The notes: generated by a model from the letters alone, not told the origin. A DNA stretch of 64,000 bases from Diadophis punctatus similis (GCA_023053685.1 JALIGW010000005.1:29602480-29666479), one strand, 5' to 3'. Shown: positions 1-13,049, counted from the first letter of the stretch. A program made the numbers and translations.

Positions 1-219
1 GGTACACCAGGATGATAAGACAGAAAAACATATATAACCCTTTCCTGTTGAAGAGCTGATAGGGAATAGAGCCTGTGGCCTAGAGGTTAAGCAGCTGCCT
101 TACAAGGCAGGCGGCCCAGGTTCAAATCCCAGTAAGGGTATGCCTATCTGATGAGAGCTAAATAGCTCGAAATAAATCTATAATAGTCTCCCTTTATTTT
201 CATTTATCAGCAAAAAATG

Positions 220-240
<21 letters not shown>
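1..240 (+). repeat. tRNA-derived SINE (about 70-230), unassigned family
   Basis: A tRNA-like head has an A box (tggcctagaggttaag) and B box (ggttcaaatcc) spaced as in a pol III promoter, followed by a short body. The would-be acceptor stem does not pair, so it is not a tRNA gene. It abuts the CA repeat at 222. The first 60 bases hold nothing recognisable. Confidence 0.6.

Positions 241-262
<22 letters not shown>
222..262. repeat. (CA)n microsatellite
   Basis: An uninterrupted CA run of about 41 bp. Confidence 0.95.
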
Positions 263-264
<2 letters not shown>

Positions 265-388
265 AGGTAAAAAGGTAAAAAGAAAAAATATACCATTTGA
301 AGTAAATTCTTAATGTGGACTTACATGGAATCTGTGCAGGTATTTTTTTAAAAGTGCCTACCCAATGTATCATTGGTTATTCATCTTA

Positions 389-791
389 GAGGCAGTCCTC
401 AACTTATTTGTTTAACAACCATTCAAAGTTATGACAGTGCTGAAAAAAGAGACTTATGACAAGTCCTTGCACTTACAACTGTTGAATCATCCCTGTCACA
501 TCATCAAAATTCAGGCACTTGGTAACCTGCGTGTATTTACAACAGTTGGGGGTGCCCCGGGATCATGTGATCCCCATTTGCAGCCTTCCCAGGGGTCTTC
601 TGACAAGCAAAGTCAATGGGAGGAGCTGGATTCACTTAACAACCACATGATTCATTTCATGACCATGGTGATTTGCTTAACGATGGTGGTAAAAAAGATT
701 GTAAAATTGGGAGCAACCCACATAATGACTGCACTGCTTAGCAGCAGATGTCTCAGTTCCAAATGTGGTTGTAAATTGAGGACTATCTGTA
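389..791 (+). mobile_element. ~0.4-kb TA-type non-autonomous DNA element, family B, copy 1
   Basis: Starts like ggcagtcctcaactta and ends like ttgaggactatctgta, so the ends are inverted repeats. The body (acttatgac, cacttaacaacc) is shared with copies at 12.58, 14.50, 17.09 and 41.13 kb. Non-coding; ends near TA dinucleotides, compatible with a Tc1/mariner-type MITE. Family name not assigned. Confidence 0.65.
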
Positions 792-1046
792 TTCTGGGTT
801 CTCACTTCATTTTAAAATATGTACTGTACAGTTATGTTGCTTCCCTCTCTCAGTATGAATATTATTTTAAAAGGTTATGAAGAAATATAGAAATTGAGTA
901 ATAAGACCACAAAAGAAGGAAACATGCAGATGAGCACAACAAATTTCTCTTGCTCTGTGTAAGGAGGTAGGTTTCTATTTGCATTCTCGTAGAATTTGAA
1001 TGGTTTACAAAATTATCAAACACAGAGTTAAAAATATGAAATCCTA

Positions 1047-1280
1047 CAGGGGTGAAATCCAGCAGGTTCTGACAGGTTCTGGAAAACCTGTAGTGGAAAT
1101 TTTGAGTAGTTCGGAGAACCGGCAAATACCACCTCTGGCTGGCCCCAGAGTGGAGAGGGAATGGGTATTTTGCAGTATTCTTCCCCTGCCATGCCCACCA
1201 AGCCACGCCCACCAAGCCACACCACACCCACCAAGTCACGCCCACAGAACCAGTTGTAAAAAAATTGGATTTCACCACTG
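1047..1280 (+). mobile_element. Short hAT-type element with perfect 8-bp TSD
   Basis: The ends caggggtgaaatcc and ggatttcaccactg are inverted repeats. AAATCCTA flanks it on both sides (1039-1046 and 1281-1288). 234 bp, no coding capacity. The internal (cacgccca)-like repeats resemble other reptile hAT MITEs. Confidence 0.85.
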
Positions 1281-1288
1281 AAATCCTA

Positions 1289-3224
1289 CAGGAAATATCT
1301 AATTAATTAAAATATCATGAATGTACTATCACCCATTGGAGTATAGGGGGAGGGAAAAGGCTAATCCTTCACATCTTTAAATGCTTCTCAAACAGCCAAA
1401 CTTTACAAGTCTTCAGAAGGCCAATAAGGTGGAGGAGAGGACATCTGGGCATCAGGTAGAGGAAGACTGATATAATAGCATAAGACATTAGAATAAAATC
1501 TTGGTGGCCGCTGGTTTCCACTTCCACCTCCATAATGTTGCCTCTGGTTGGGTCTTAATATTTTACCTGTTCCAGCAATTCCCTAAACTGCAATATCGAG
1601 GTTAATATCTTCTTTTTGGATGATATATGACGTTAACTAAAGTTTTGGCATGCAATAGATAAATAAATGATTTGAAAGACTGACAAGGAAAAACAGTTCG
1701 TTGTTTGTTTTGTTTATTTTAAAATACATAATTGTCACTGGACTTGTGGAGCAGTAGATATTTCTGGGATTATAAATATTTTTAAGCTTGAATCCCAAAC
1801 ATTACTCCCTGTTGCTTTGGGTCCAGCAAATAAAATGAAAGAAAGTATTCCAGAAATATTTCTGTTTCTGACACATAATCCTTCTCTTTCACGATCTGTA
1901 TCTAGCTTTACTGACTGTCATTTAGTATAACTATACAATTTTATCCCACCTTTCTGCTAAAAACCCAAGACAGTGAAGATCCTCATTTATTTAATCCTCC
2001 CAATAACTGGCTTGAGGAAGCAAGGTGCTAGGTGAACTTCAGTTTGGATCTGGACGTCAACCTCTCCAGTCCCGGCACAAAACGTTAAGCTTTACATCCT
2101 GCAGAATCTTAAGCAAGTTCCTCTTGAGTAAGCTTTGTACTGAGGTTTATGGGTGGAAATGTTGCACAAAATTATTCAGCTACTCTTGTAACAGCAGAAG
2201 GAACCTGCATAAGGAGTTTACCGGATTATCTTGACATAGTGCCTTAAATGAAAAAGATAGATGTTGCCCATTTCCGCGATGATAATATTTTAAAGTATAA
2301 AATTTTTATATTCATATAATAATATATGAAAGGTGTTAAACAAAACAAATGAGCCCTCCTTTGTTCATTTAGTACTTTGTACTATTTGCTTATATAGAAC
2401 TAACTTAACCACTTACAGGAATTTGATACAGAAAATAGTTATGTGCATTAAAAAGCAATCCTAAAGCTTGCAAATTGATCCTTTATTCCATCAGTATAAT
2501 GGCTAATCATTTGATCATCTGCTTACTAAAAATTCTTGTGGCAAGAATCAATATGGGAGATGAGTTGTATCTATTGGAAAATAAGGCTTGGAGGTGATGA
2601 TGATGATGATGGGGTGGTTATTGGCTAAAATTGCCACAATATTAATTGGTTATTTCTTGTGTTGGAAATTTTATGGTGCCAAGATTTCATTCATTGGAAA
2701 CTTAACCGCATGTTCTTGGTAGCGAAAATATAAATAGAGTTCGCCTTCTAGAAATCTGTGAAGTTTGCCTACTTAAAACCATGTTGTATTTCTTCAAAGG
2801 AAACTAGACTGGCTGCTTATGTGCTTTGGAGTCTAAGAGATTGAGCTTAAAGTAAGCAATCTAAGTTTAAACCACCCGTTTCTAACGGAGTATCTCTTTG
2901 CCTAAGTTGTCATAGTGAGGAGCATCAATTATTCCTCTGTACCTTTAGGCAAAATCCTTGTTAGGCCTTAGGACTAGTTTATAGCGATCATGTATTCTCT
3001 ATTTTCTTGTTCGCTATCTGTGTAGTTATGGTACTTTCTATTTCCCATACATGTTTTAAGACATACTTCAAGATCATAGAGAAAAGGAGGATAGTGTGAG
3101 TGTATGGGGCTAGCACCATAAATACCTATGACTCCTCCTGACTGATAAACAAATGTAAGCAATTTGCAACTAGTACCACATGAGGCAAATAGACTGCTGG
3201 TAGGACAACCCTAATTACGGAATT
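1289..3224. other. Non-coding upstream DNA, mostly unassigned
   Basis: AT-rich sequence without a credible gene. A LINE-tail-like stretch (cccacctttctgct... ctcatttatt) is seen near 1945-2080, and a (GAT)5-like run near 2594. Confidence 0.4.
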
Positions 3225-3660
3225 ACAAAATAACAGAGTTGGAAGGGACCTTGGAGATCTTCTACTCCAAACTCCTGATTAAGCAAGAGACCCTGTATAA
3301 TAGCTGTCCAATCTCTTCTTAAAAAACCTCCAGTGATGGAACACTCACAACTTCCGGAGGCAAGCCGTTCCACTGTTGTCACGAACAGGAAATTTCTCCT
3401 TAATTCTGGATTGAATCTCCTTTGATAACCTTCTATATATTACTTCATGTCCTGCCCTCAGGAGCTTGGGAGAAAAGATGGATCCCTTCCTCAGTCCCTC
3501 AAATACTAGAAGACTGCTAACATGTTCACCTTTAGTTTTTCTCTTCCTTATGCTAGACATACCCAGTTCCACAAGCATTCATTGTACGCTTTAGCCTCCA
3601 GCCTCCTAATCATCTTTGTTGCTCTTCTCTGCACTTTCTAGAACATTCAGAATTGGTCCT
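3225..3660 (-). mobile_element. CR1 LINE 3' end
   Basis: Contains the standard CR1 3'-region landmarks in reverse: gttggaagggaccttggag, then aacttccggaggcaag, aggaaatttctccttaattc and cttcatgtcctgcc. It is 5' truncated and non-coding here. Confidence 0.8.
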
Positions 3661-3866
3661 GGCTATATAAGCATATAAACCTTGTAAAAAAAGCATTCCA
3701 GCAAACAATCCTTGCTAGTATAGAGTAACACCAATTTTAAAGTCACTGCCTTGATTGCCATTAGACTTCCAAGCAAAATTCAAATTGTTGGTAACTATTT
3801 TGCTGCCTTGGGATACATGGAGCAATGCCCTGCCAGAATTAAATCTGTTGTTCCAGTCATCTAGGG

Positions 3867-4040
3867 CAGGGGTCCCCAACCTCTGGCCCATGGACCAACA
3901 CCGGGCTGCAGCATGCCAGAAACCAGGCCACACAAACAAGCAACATGCTGGCAGCAGGCAAAACCACGCCCCCTCCAATCTGCAGAAAAACCTCTCTCCA
4001 TGGAACCGGTCCCTGGTGCCCAAAAGATTGGGGGCCACTG
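3867..4040 (+). mobile_element. Short hAT-type element with perfect 8-bp TSD
   Basis: The ends caggggtccccaacc and gattgggggccactg form a TIR pair. Flanks ATCTAGGG at 3859-3866 and 4041-4048. 174 bp. Confidence 0.85.
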
Positions 4041-4237
4041 ATCTAGGGTGAGGGGCAGGCCAGCCATTGGTGTGTTCAGCCGTCAGGAAGCCACAGCAGG
4101 GGGAAGAACGAGCTACAGGCTGGCAACACCGTTGCTTCGACTCGCCTGTGCCGCCACCCCCCCTTGTACCATTATCTAATTCTGGCTGGCAAGATCTGCG
4201 CTGCAAAGTTGCAAGTTTCACGTAGCTCCCTCTACGG

Positions 4238-4412
4238 CAGAGATTCCCAACCCCACTATGAGCTGCCTTGCCGGTCCCATATTCCAGAGCTCTAGTCACA
4301 GGACTGGCCATTAGTCATCCCGGAGCAGTTCCTCCACCTGGGTGCACTGCGGACCACCAAAATTTTCTCATGGACCACCAGTGGTCCGCGGACCACCAGT
4401 TGGTGACCTGTG
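4238..4412 (+). mobile_element. Possible second hAT-type element
   Basis: The left end cagagattcccaac and right end gttggtgacctg are imperfect inverted repeats, and the inside carries palindromic ggaccaccagtggtcc. I found no clean target duplication, so borders are approximate. Confidence 0.5.
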
Positions 4413-4429
4413 GTCTAGATGTGATAACA

Positions 4430-5430
4430 ACTTCTCAGTAGTAATCCCCACTCCCTCCAGAGGAATGTGTCCCACAATCCATTATCCTGTTCTGCAAACA
4501 TGTAACATTTCAACAAGCCTTCATCTCCATTTTGTGATTGAGTATGGCTAGCATAAGTATTTTGACTATTGGATTTTGTTATCATTCATGTTCCTGAATT
4601 TTGTTCCTGCTGTTGTATGCTGCCTAGAATCATTTTGGGCAGGGACATATTAGAAATAGTTAAATAAGCAACAACAAAGAAAAAAAGCAACATCTACCTA
4701 GATCCTGGTAGGTAAGTTTTCATTGATTGGAAAAGAATTGGGAGTGATCATAAAAGGCAGAGAAAATACTGTGTGGAGTGTGAGCAAAGCTGGCCAGCAT
4801 GAGGAGATAGGAAATACCTATAAAACATATAAAATAGATGTAAAGCTCTTTGAAATGCACATTGGCCTGTAGCCTAAGTTTTACTAAGGTTATAAACCTC
4901 TAAATGGCTTGTTTCACTCCTAATAATGGGTGGAGAGTGTTACTCTCCTCATGATAAATAAAATGTCCAAATTAGATGCCATCCTGAATCTTCATTTCAA
5001 TGTTTCTTAGCCTTTTTTGGACCATACATAACTGAGCCATATTTTTTTATGAAGCCTATTACTGTTCCTTTAAAAACATTTTAAAAATAAAAATATTGAA
5101 ATGAAACATGAATTAATAAACATCTTTATTTTCCTTTATGTTAATGTATCAATTACAAATCAGTAGCACTTAGGTACTTAGGATGGTATATTTCTTCAAT
5201 GTATGGCATGCCTTTTCTTTTTTAAACGATTCTTGAAATGGCATAACATTTAACCTATTTCAATGTATAGTCTTGGATGACAAATGGAAGTTTACCTTCA
5301 CAAAGATATATTGAAGGTGATATTCTCTCTGAACCTTCATCCGAAAGTCTTCTAGTGATTTGCTTTTTTCCAACTAATTCAATGTGATGACTACAGAGAA
5401 AGCTGCCAACATCTTTACTTTACTTACAGA
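4430..5430. other. Non-coding DNA
   Basis: AT-rich. A degenerate LINE-tail-like phrase (tgctgcctagaatcattttgg) lies near 4618-4670. Nothing else is recognised. Confidence 0.35.
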
Positions 5431-5436
5431 CAAGGT

Positions 5437-5650
5437 AGCAATAGCAATAGCACTTAGACTTATATACCGCTTCATAGTGCTTTACAGCCCTCTCTAAGCG
5501 GTTTACAGAGTTCAGCATATTGCCCCCAACAATCTGGGTCCTCATTTTACCGACCTCAGAAGGATGGAAGGCTGAGTCAACCTTGAGCCGGTGAGATTTG
5601 AACAGCTGAACTGCAGTGCTGCATTTTAACCACTGCGCCACCTCGGCTCT
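5437..5650 (-). repeat. tRNA-derived reptile SINE, family A, copy 1
   Basis: Read on the - strand it starts gagccgaggtggcgcagtgg (A box) with B box ggttcaaatc-like, then aggttgactcagcc and accgcttagagagggc, and ends in (TTGCTA)-type repeats. The head is tRNA-like. Siblings lie at 39.75, 45.68 and 47.29 kb. Confidence 0.8.
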
Positions 5651-5689
5651 CATTTAGCTAGTACATTTGAATAGATCCAAAATCCACCT

Positions 5690-5910
5690 GAACCCTAATT
5701 TTGCTCTTGGGCCCAAGAAGCTGAGAGACACTGTTTTATTCCATCTGCAATCAATTTTTAATTTGATTTTTCCCCCTCAATGGAAGAACATAATAATTTT
5801 TGTAATTGTTTTAATTGTTTTTTCTGATTGTTCTTCTTTCTGTTGTACGCCACCCTGAGTCCTATGGGATTGGGTGGCCTATAAGAACAATAAATTAAAT
5901 TAAATTAAAT
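5690..5910 (+). mobile_element. LINE 3' tail (CR1/L3-like) ending in (TTAAA)n
   Basis: The phrase cgccaccctgagtcctatgg followed by ggcctataagaacaataaa and a short AAATT repeat is the generic 3' tail seen several times in the window (8.70, 40.47 kb). Confidence 0.45.
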
Positions 5911-7544
5911 AATACATAATTATCCCATCTTTCCCTCCTTTCTGAAAAACAAAAAAAATAGTTTAGATGCCAATTTACCACAGCAGTGAGAACTGGGCAC
6001 AGGAAAGCTTTACAAGACCTCCATAACTCCTGACCATTGATGGTATCAAGTGTCTATTCTTGATTTATATACATTATACCACAGCGAAAGAAACTGTGTA
6101 GTTTTAGGTTCTTAATGTATTTTTTGTCCCTGCTCTTTCGTATCCTTCCCCATTAGTTCCAGCCTTTTATTAAGCATGTTTATCTGCAGATCTCTCTTCC
6201 TTTGCCTTTAATCATCAGGCTTTCTCAAACTCTCCAGAGAACAACAGAGGGGTGTGTTTATTTATAAACTGAATAATAGATGAACACCATGATGCATTTA
6301 TTCTACTGCGTTTCCTAATAAACTACATTATTTTTACATGGCACAATATCTCAACACCTATGTTTAAAGCCAATAAGCCATAAATTAACATCTCAGAAAG
6401 CTGATTAAGAGAATGTTCCCCTTTCTCATTAACTCGTATTTATATATTAATGGAGAGAAAAACATGCGTTCCTTCTGTAGTACACATATCAGCCGTGCAT
6501 TATGTAAATGATCGTGAATGTTAATATTGTTAAGTGTGGCAACTCTGAAACTAAAATGTAGATAAGCAATGAAATAGTGTCTGCGATAACAATCCTGATA
6601 GTTTGTTCGGCTAAGTTCAAACCAACTTTACTCCACATGCTACCTTTCTGCTGATCACATATACTGAGAAATAAGGGTACGGTAATTTGTCATGTATTTT
6701 CAGTTCACAATATAACAATGCTGTGTAGAATTAAAGTTGCTAGTAGCCAAGTATATCCTATTAAAAGCAGAGAGAACAATAGCATGCTAAAGATCATCAA
6801 ATCTTCCTCCTTCCCTCCTTCTTCTTGCAGGATTATCTGACTGAATGGATCTATTCATATCCCTGAAGGTCAATTTTGGTGCCATGTTCCATGAGGCAAT
6901 TGCATCCAGGTATGCCATACGACTTTGGAGGAATAACAGCTGCACCTGTCAGCACCATTAGATTTGCTCCCATGAAGTAATTAGGGAAAAAGAAGCACTG
7001 TCACAACCAGCTTCAGAAATAAAACACATTGTGGAGCTGTGTTTGAAATAAAAGAACGTACCTTATCAGATGCACAAGGTTGAATACTCACTATTGCCAC
7101 TTGCTAAAATAAAAAACGATATGATTGCAGCAGTAACATATTATCATTTTATTTCAAACAACTTTCAGCTTTTCTATGGGATGAAAAGCAGGAAGACATC
7201 TCTATATAGAATGATACTATTAAAGATTCTAACTAATTTAGAAGGTAAGGAATCCTTTTGTTGCTATTACCGTATTAAATAATAAATCCAGAACCCTTTG
7301 ATCATTTATTGCAAGTGATCAATCAGTAGAGCCTCCTTTACCTTTTATTCATATCCAGCATGGCTTTGAAGTATTTTTAATTGGGAAAAAATATCTTCAT
7401 GAGTAAACAAACAGCAAGCTCCTTGGTTTTTTTTATAACACTACTGCACTTTTTAATTTTTTTTCAAGTGGATTACATAGGAGTGGATTAAGCAATGTCA
7501 CTCAATTTTCCTTGTTGAAATCAGTTATTGGCACTACAAGCATT
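5911..7544. other. Non-coding DNA
   Basis: AT-rich with no repeat family or ORF that I recognise. Confidence 0.35.
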
Positions 7545-7652
7545 TTAATAGAATAGAATAGAATAGAATAGAATAGAATAGAATAGAATAGAATAGAATA
7601 GAATAGAATAGAATAGAATAGAATAGAATAGAATAGAATAGAATAGAATAGA
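7545..7652. repeat. (GAATA)n microsatellite at a LINE 3' end
   Basis: About 21 near-perfect GAATA units adjoin the 3' terminus of the L3-type LINE that follows on the - strand. Confidence 0.95.
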
Positions 7653-8062
7653 ATTCTTTATTGGCCAAGTGTGATTGGACACACAAGGAATTTGTCTTTG
7701 GTGCATATGTTCTCAGTGTACATAAAAGAAAAGATACATTTGTCAAGAATCATGAGGTACAACACTTAATGATTGTCATAGAGTACAATAAGCAATCAGG
7801 AAACAATCAATATTGATATAAATCGTAAGGATACAAGCAACGTTATAAGTGGGAGGAGATGGGTGATAGGAAAAATGAGAAGACTAATAGTAATAGTAAT
7901 GCAGCCTTAGTGAATAGTTAGACTGTGGTGAGGGAATTATTTGTTTAGCAGAGTGATGGCGTTCGGAAAAAAACTGTTCTTGTGTCTAGTTTTTCTGGTG
8001 TGCAGTGCTCTATAGCGTCATTTTGAGGGTAGGAGTTGAAACAGTTTATGTCCAGGATGCGA
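7653..8062 (-). mobile_element. Snake CR1/L3-type LINE, 3' end
   Basis: The terminus ttctttattggccaagtg joined to the GAATA repeat and the upstream sequence (ggagttgaaacagttt, gtccaggatg) are shared with the copy at 9.30 kb. This LINE and AATAG-type microsatellite pairing is known from snake genomes. Only 3' UTR is present. Confidence 0.75.
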
Positions 8063-8399
8063 GGGTTCTATAAAGCATGGTCTATGTAACTTAACAAAAT
8101 AATGTGTGATTAATAATATGGAAACTCTATTTTGGCTATTTAATCATGCTTGCCTAGAGAGCAGGCTACTTTGCAGACACAGTGATTATTAAATGATAGG
8201 AACATAAAGATGAGTAAGTAATAATGGCACCAATAATGGATTTTTGAATTGTTATTGAGATTTTTTTTAAAAAAAATAAGCAACACCAGACAATGAAAAT
8301 AAATGCAAACACATACATAGGTTTTATATATCCCCCTCTTCTACTTTTCAGAAAGCCTTGAAAGCCTTGAAAACCAGGCCTGGGACTGATGTTTGTCAT

Positions 8400-8640
8400 T
8401 GTTTATTGCTAAAAGATGGAGGACCCACAATTTCTGAAAGCAAGCTGTTCCACTGATTAATTGATCTAACTCAGGAAATTTCTCCTTAATTCTAGGTTGG
8501 TTCTCTCCTTGATTAGTTTTCATCCGTTGCTTCTTGTCCTGCCTTCAGATACTTTGGAGAATAGCTTGACCCTTTTTCTTCTGGCAGCCCCTTAGATATT
8601 GGAACACTCTATCATGTTGCCCCGGCCGTAACCCTTTTTT
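8400..8640 (-). mobile_element. CR1 LINE 3' fragment
   Basis: Carries gcaagctgttccactg, aggaaatttctccttaattc and cttcttgtcctgcc, as in the 3.2-kb copy. Confidence 0.7.
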
Positions 8641-8789
8641 TCATTAAACTAGACATACTGATTTAATGTTTCTTACTGTTTCCTGTTTTTTAGTTTCATA
8701 TGCTTCCCAGAGTCCATTGGAGTTGGGCAGCGAACAAATTTAAATAAATAAATGTCACAGGATATGTTTAAGGGTCTGAAAGATCATCA

Positions 8790-9000
8790 TCAGGAGAGTG
8801 ATCTTAGAAATTAGGAATTTCCTAACAGTGAAAACTGTTAAGTAGTGGAATAGCTTGCCTACTGAAGTTGTGGGTGTACTATCACTGGAAGTTTTCAAGA
8901 ACAGAACAGACAACCATTTGTCCATAATGGTATGATGATTCCTGCCTTGGGTGAGGAGTTGGACTAGACTTCCAAGTCCCTTCCAACCCTATTTTTCTAT
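8790..9000 (+). mobile_element. CR1 LINE 3' end, opposite orientation
   Basis: The same family in forward sense: gtggaatagcttgcct, aagaacagaacagacaacca, and ttggactagacttccaag just before the 3' terminus. Confidence 0.7.
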
Positions 9001-9298
9001 GACTGAAAGAGACACGACAGCATTCCATCCCCCACTCCACCTTCAAACTATAAATAAAACACATAGCAATCATCTTTGCAAAGCTTAGTTGGAAAGAGAA
9101 ATGTTTTTTGTTTCCAGCTAAGCTTTACAGACATGATTTATAATGAACACCTGTTTCTCCCTTGCTTACGTGTTTCAAAAATGAAAACATTTTTTCTGAA
9201 CTACAACTTTCAGTTCTAGTAAATTGTAAGCATCTCTTTGTGCACAAATCATGATCTAAGGTTAAAATACATGTACACTATTCTAATTCTGTCAGAAT

Positions 9299-10930
9299 AA
9301 GAATAGAACAGAACAGAATAGCTTTATTGGCCAAGTGAAGGAATTTGTCTGTGCTACAGCAGTTCTCAGTGTACATGCAAAACATCTATCGTATCCTATA
9401 CTATACTATACTATCAACAGATAAAAGTAATGCAGCCATACTATATAAGTAAATATACTTAGACATGATAATATTATGGGAATTAGGTATTCAGCAGAGT
9501 CCCAAAGGTGACATCTTTGGGATAATCATGATCTGGATGACTGAGAATCTCCATAGTGATCGCAGGAGGGGGGAAAACCTACTATCTCTGTGTCTAGTTG
9601 TTTTGGCATGCAATGCCCTGTAGTGGCACCCTGAGGGGAGAAGTTGAAAAGTTTTTGTCCAGGATGTGTACTCTCTCAGCCCTCTTTCTGACCCATGTAG
9701 TATACAGGTCCTCAATGGGAGGCAACCATTTCTTCTGCAGTCCTAACTATCCATTGAAGTCTGTACCTGTCCAGTTTGGTAATTGTACCAAACCAGACAG
9801 TTATACAAGTACAAATGACAGACTCAATAATTGCTCTCTATTGAGTATACAGTTCAGATGTTTGATATGACTTTCCTAAGCTTCACCTGCTGCTTTCGAT
9901 CTGTCAGAAAGTTTATAATCCACCTACAGATATGGACAGCTCCAGGATGATAGTAGAGCATTTGAACCAAGAAGAAACATAACACATCTCCAGTGATTTG
10001 TTAAAGAGCCATTTGATCAGCACAGTCTTTCAAGGAAGGAGTTATTCCATCTGGGCCTGGTGCTTTTCCGATCTTTTGTCTATGAAATAGACTTCGCACA
10101 TCTTTTTCTAGGATCACCAGAGGTGAGGCGCCAGAGGGATGAAGACACGAATAGGAGATTTGGCTATTGTTGGTGTATCTGAGACGGGGAGGGTAGCGAT
10201 AATTGATAATGATCTCCTCTCAAACTTATAGTAGAACACATTCAGTGTAATTGGTAATCTGCCAGTTACCAATTCTCTTCAGTAAAGGAGGGAGATCGCT
10301 GTAGCCAATAATATTTTTCAGGCTTTTCCACACATTTGCTGGTTCATTTGCTGAGAACTGATTCCTCAGCTTTTCAGAGTAGCTTCTCTTTGCTGTCCTG
10401 ATCTCCCTTGTTAATATATTCCTGGCCTGATTGTACAGCATCCTATCTCCATTCCTGTAGGCTAGAGGCCGCCAACTTTTTGGACACCGGTTCTGTGGCG
10501 AAGTTTTTCCGTGGACTGGAGGGGGCATAGTTTCACATGCTGCCTACATCCCGTGGATGGGGATTCATTTGTTTGCATGGCCCAGTTTCTGGCATGCCAC
10601 AGACCAGTGCTGGTCCACGGACTGGGGATTATGGACCCTGCTGTAGGCCACCTCTTTGGTACGATGTAGCTGCTTGAGCTTAGTTGTGAACCAAGGCTTA
10701 TTATTACTGTATATGTGCATGGTTTTGGTCAGCACACATATGTCCTCACAAAAACTAACATATATCACAGTATCAGTGAGTTCATCCAAGTCCGCTGAGG
10801 CAGCTTCAAAAGCACTCCAGTCTGTACAATTGAGGCAAGCCTGTAATTTCAATTTTGCCTCCTCAATCCAAGACTTCACTTTGTTCTAGAGTGAAGTTCA
10901 AGACTTTTAGAGTGAAGTTCAAGACTTCAT
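9299..10930 (-). mobile_element. CR1/L3-type LINE with ORF2 remnants, interrupted by a hAT element
   Basis: On the - strand: ORF2 pieces (SNNKPWFTTKLKQLHRTKEV near 10700-10640, LRNQFSANEPANVWKSLKNI near 10370), then an RT-domain entry motif GKAPGPDGI near 10050, and the 3' terminus with degenerate GAATAG units at 9299-9322. The RT core is missing between about 9850 and 10020, so it is inactive. The 5' border shows a small local duplication at about 10885-10930. Confidence 0.8.
10463..10640 (+). mobile_element. Short hAT-type element inside the LINE ORF
   Basis: CTGTAGGC flanks both sides (10455-10462, 10641-10648). Without the insert the LINE frame runs directly from KEVAY to RNGDR. 178 bp, related to the 3.87-kb element (caccgg, gtggactgg words). 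Confidence 0.85.
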
Positions 10931-12578
10931 TCTAGAGTTCTTAACTGTAATTCTAGCGCTAAGGAAGGACTTTTGGCTATTAGTGGCAATATTTCTCTAG
11001 CTCAATCAGACGAACTGGCAACTGTCCTTGATTTAGTTTTGATAGCTAACAAGATCCTTTAATTTTTATCTCTTCTGTTATGGTCAAACCTACCAAGAGT
11101 CCTCTTTCACCCTAGTCCTGTTCATCTTCAGCACTCTTTTCCTGGCTTTGCCCTTGCTTTTTGCTAATTACTAACACGCTTTCCACAGTATAAACTGTTA
11201 CTCAATTTTATCTTTAAAAAACTAACAGGCAGTCTCCTGTGTGAGTCCCCCTTAAACTTAAAGACAATTACTTAAAGCATTTCTCACTTAATCTGATCAA
11301 CTGTTCACATGTAACTGCTGTAATTGGGTATCATGGAAATGCCTACATTCTACAACCCTGCTAAAGAAGCAGGGAATTTATTAAAGGAACATGCACACAC
11401 ATGTGCACACACTCAAGGGGATTGTTTCCCCTAATAGCATTCTCAGATTTCCATTAAGATGTAACTAGAATCTTTGCGCATATCAAGCATACAGCGTTTA
11501 GGAACAATAAAGCTTTATTGACTTAGAATGCTAAATATCCACATGTTCACATCCTCACTTTTCTCTCTTTTTAATTCATTCTTATTCTCTCAGGGTTAAC
11601 ATCTGTCTAAAAGAACGGAAAAATAAGAATTCTCCACTGAGGCTTGGTTTTAATGACTATCTTATAGTTTACTAATTGGTAGGCAGGAATTCACTGTACA
11701 TAATGTTAATTAATTTATTGCCACTTTTTGTTTATTTCTTCCACCAGTTTCCTCATTTCTCAGATTTTTCTCTCTCCCCTTCCCTCTTTGGAATGCATAC
11801 TAGATATGCTTGCCTCCAGATAATGTTATTTTTAGGGTTTTAATTCCCTTGGTTTTACTGGCACTAACTTTTTTTAGGAGGATACTTTAAATCTTGTCAG
11901 AAAAACAGCTTAATTCGTTTTCCCTAGCCACACTTTGTCCTGAAATCAGAAGTCTCCCTTCAGCAGCCAATAGATTTTTCTAAGTCCATGTTTGCCATTT
12001 CAGCTGCTAGCAACAACTCCGTGGACTAACAGTAGGTAAAAATAAACAGTCTTATGATATAGGAAAAGAGGAAGGACATGTTCTGGTTTCTGATATCTAC
12101 AGAAGTAATGCCTAAATAATTCCTTCCTCTTTTACTCTCTGAAGAAGCACAAAACAAACCTGTGCTGTGTTGATGACACTAGTCAGCTGAAAATGCGTGC
12201 GATAGGAAGCTGTAGTAATGAAAATTCAGGAACGTAATGAAAAAATGGGACTGAAATTAATAAAAAGGTCTTTCCCCCAATTTAGCTTAAAAATTGTAAA
12301 TAAATTGCTTTGTAATTCAGTTAATTTTCTGATCTTTTTGAACACTTAAGATAATATCTCCACTATCTCCATTAATAAACCTATGAACAAAATATTTCTA
12401 AAACAGAATTAAAATGATTTTAAATAAAAAGATATTAACTATGAATAATTTAATGCATTACTTAATAACACTCCTCCCCTTTACTTTAAATTTTACTGTA
12501 TTGAGCTTAGATTCTAGTGGGGAAAATAGGAGATTGAAATAGGGGTTTTAAGGAAGCTATTGCAGCCTAGGCAAAATG
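10931..12578. other. Non-coding DNA
   Basis: AT-rich. No gene or named repeat recognised. Confidence 0.35.
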
Positions 12579-13049
12579 TACAGGTATTCCTCAACTTATA
12601 ACCAGTAATGTAGCAACGATTCAGAGTTACAACATTGCTGAAAAAAATGACTTATGACCAGTGTTTGCACTTACAGCTGTCCCAGCATCCCCACAATCAT
12701 ATGATCTGAGTGCTTCGCAACAGGCAAGTATTTATAACAATTGCAGTGTCCCAAGGTCCTGTGATAGTTATTTGCAACCTTCCCGGTCAGCTTCCAACAA
12801 GCAAAATCAATGGAGTAATGCCAGATTCACTTAACAACCGTATTGATTCATTTAACAACTGTAGTGATTCACTTACCGTATTTTTGGAGTATAAGACGCA
12901 CCTAGATTTTAGAGGAGGAAAACAAGGAAAAAAGTATTCTGAACCAAATGGTGTAGTAATATATTATTTAATAAAATACCAGTGTAGCAGAATAATTTTT
13001 ACAACCATGTATACTTTTTACAACTATGTACACTTTTTACATAGTTTAC

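Noticed and set aside
73..145. Possible tRNA-Val-like gene
   Set aside because: A and B boxes are present but the acceptor ends do not pair and a SINE body follows.
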